A stretch of 7,818 bases of DNA, taken from assembly GCA_046086245.1 (NCBI GenBank), contig JBJSXB010000052.1, forward strand, positions 1-7,818, written 5' to 3'. The DNA is from F1-20-MAGs016 sp046086245. Its GTDB lineage: Bacteria; Planctomycetota; Planctomycetia; Pirellulales; UBA1268. The notes under the pieces were generated by a model. It searched no databases and had not been told where the DNA came from. It was given only the letters and a program-made list of their open reading frames with translations. The position numbers were made by a program, and so were the translations under genes. Numbering within the stretch: position 1 is the stretch's first letter; every line of letters starts with the position of its first letter. This document shows positions 6,412-7,818 of the stretch, piece after piece.

Positions 6412-7818
6412 ATGGCTTCGAGCCATTCGCGCTCTCGTTCTACCCGTCGATCCACCGTCGTCGCCGTCAACGCCGCTCCGTCCTCGCCGGAGGAGGTGCA
6501 CGGCATCGCAGCAGGCTTCCATGCCTTGGACGCTCGCTTGGCCGGCAGCAGGGCGACGCGCCATGCGGCTCGCCTGATCGGCGTCGTGGGCGCGATCTTC
6601 GCGCTGGTGTTCACACCGATCGCCGAACGGCGGCAGGCGTGCGCCGCCGATCTGCTCGCCGGATGGGATTTCCAGACGACGACGACCGGCGGCACCGCGG
6701 TCGCTGCCTCGCCGGCGACGCCCAAGGTGTACCTCGCCAACTTCGGCACCGGCACCCTCTACCTCGATGGCCAATTCGGCTCGAGCAGTTGGTTCGTCCC
6801 CACGACGGGCAGCACGAACACGGAACTCAACGCCTTCAGTGGTAGTAACCTCAACACCGCGTTCACGGTCGGCGGAGCCTCGGGAACGATGAGCACCGTC
6901 ACCACTTCCCCCGCGGCGCTCGCGCTGCTCGGCGGAGCGGGAACATCCCCGGCTGCCAACGGCAAGTCAGCGGTGTTCCAATTCTCGATGACCGGCAAAC
7001 AGGACCTCGCGGTCAGCTACGCGACGCAACGCACCAGCACGGGCTTTAACAGCCAGTTGTGGGAATCAAGCACCGACGGCACCACGTGGTCGACGCTGAC
7101 GACAGTCTCGAGCATTCCCACAACCTTCGCCGTCACCACCCTGCCCAACGTCACGTCGCTCAACAACGCCGCGACGGCGTTTCTGCGTGTCACGTTCACT
7201 GGCGCGACGGCGTCGTCGGGCAACAACCGCCTCGACAACATCCAGTTCAACACGAATCCATTCACACCACCGTCGTCGGTCTACACATGGACCGGCAACG
7301 GCGCCGGCGGCACCTGGGCCGACGGGCAGCCGGGGAGTTTCGGCACGACCTACACCAACAGCCTCACGAGCCAGGTGACGTTCCAGGGCACCGGTGAGAC
7401 CGTCACGGTCGCCAGCGGTGTCCAGGCCGGCACGGTGGCCTTCGCCCCCTCGAGCGGCGCGTACACGCTCAGCGGCGGATCGCTGGAATTGGGGGTGGGC
7501 AACAATCTGTCGGTGGCGGCGGGCAGTGCCGCCACGATCGCTACGGCCATCTCCGGCACGGCGGGACTCACCAAGATCGCCGCCGGCACCGCCACGCTCT
7601 CCGGTGCCAACTCGTTCACAGGTCTGGTGACGATCAACGAAGGCACGGTGGTCATCGGCTCCGACGGCGCGCTGGGGAACGTCGCCAACGACCTCTCGAT
7701 CAACGGGACGCTGCAGACGACGTCGTCGCTCACCCTCGGCGACGGTCGGTCCGTGACCGGCAACGGAGCGCTGGCCATCGCCCCGGGGACGGTGCTCACC
7801 GTCGCCGGTCCGCTGTCG
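6412..7818 (+). CDS. large secreted surface protein with autotransporter-associated beta-strand repeat, 5' part
   Basis: The frame stays open from the ATG at 6412 to the window end (469 codons), so the gene is cut off. Residues 1-52 are a basic, Ser/Arg-rich extension. Residues 53-70 (ARLIGVVGAIFALVFTPI) are a hydrophobic export segment, with a likely cut after ACA at 76-78. Residues about 82-282 begin LLAGWDFQTT and form a beta-rich domain of the type common in PEP-CTERM proteins (AGWDF, YLDGQFGSSSWF, ELNAFSG, LRVTFTGATASSGNNRLDNIQF). From about 290 (YTWTGNGAGGTWAD) the protein becomes a Gly/Ala/Thr/Ser-rich beta-helix-like region. Residues 385-413 (GLTKIAAGTATLSGAN, then SFTGLVTINEGTV) match the autotransporter-associated beta-strand repeat. 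Cysteine is nearly absent from the exported part. By family it is probably very long, exposed at the cell surface, and anchored by a C-terminal signal beyond the window. Adhesion or a structural role is likely but unproven. It is transcribed away from the nucleotidase unit. Confidence 0.88.
   Translation, partial: MASSHSRSRSTRRSTVVAVNAAPSSPEEVHGIAAGFHALDARLAGSRATRHAARLIGVVGAIFALVFTPIAERRQACAADLLAGWDFQTTTTGGTAVAASPATPKVYLANFGTGTLYLDGQFGSSSWFVPTTGSTNTELNAFSGSNLNTAFTVGGASGTMSTVTTSPAALALLGGAGTSPAANGKSAVFQFSMTGKQDLAVSYATQRTSTGFNSQLWESSTDGTTWSTLTTVSSIPTTFAVTTLPNVTSLNNAATAFLRVTFTGATASSGNNRLDNIQFNTNPFTPPSSVYTWTGNGAGGTWADGQPGSFGTTYTNSLTSQVTFQGTGETVTVASGVQAGTVAFAPSSGAYTLSGGSLELGVGNNLSVAAGSAATIATAISGTAGLTKIAAGTATLSGANSFTGLVTINEGTVVIGSDGALGNVANDLSINGTLQTTSSLTLGDGRSVTGNGALAIAPGTVLTVAGPLS

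Overview
The window is GC-rich throughout and carries marks typical of the phylum Planctomycetota: a short ECF-like sigma factor directly followed by a membrane-bound Ser/Thr protein kinase, a secreted protein with a C-terminal PEP-CTERM (exosortase) sorting signal, and a large secreted protein with an autotransporter-associated beta-strand repeat. The assignment is an inference from gene content. No rRNA or other taxonomic marker is present.

Layout, left to right. (1) 1-495, plus strand: the 3' part of an ECF-type sigma factor whose start lies before the window. (2) 520-2298, plus strand, 24 bases later: a 592-residue Hanks-type kinase with one probable membrane segment and a C-terminal domain of unknown function. 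The two look like one operon and one signalling unit. (3) 2286-2305: a strong hairpin in the gap where this operon meets the next, convergent one. (4) 5812 down to 2336, minus strand: a two-gene unit. The first gene (5812-4256) encodes a UshA-like 5'-nucleotidase/metallophosphatase with a twin-arginine-like signal peptide. The second (4182-2336) encodes a secreted endonuclease/exonuclease/phosphatase-fold (EEP) enzyme with a PEP-CTERM tail. The second gene is broken as read: it has an in-frame TAA at 3939-3937 and needs a one-base shift near 3742, although all catalytic motifs survive on either side. (5) 5813-6411: a divergent intergenic region of about 600 bases with no supported gene. Its right third is very GC-rich and can form several hairpins just upstream of the next gene. 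(6) 6412-7818, plus strand: the first 469 residues of a large secreted surface protein that runs past the window.

How the parts may work together is inference. An exported nuclease/phosphodiesterase plus an exported 5'-nucleotidase would release phosphate and nucleosides from extracellular nucleic acids or nucleotides. The sigma-kinase pair would link a signal at the membrane to transcription of genes that cannot be identified here. The most notable oddities are the doubly damaged but otherwise intact EEP gene, the unassigned C-terminal domain of the kinase, and the structured leader before the surface-protein gene. I saw no tRNA, rRNA, CRISPR array, insertion sequence or phage gene.
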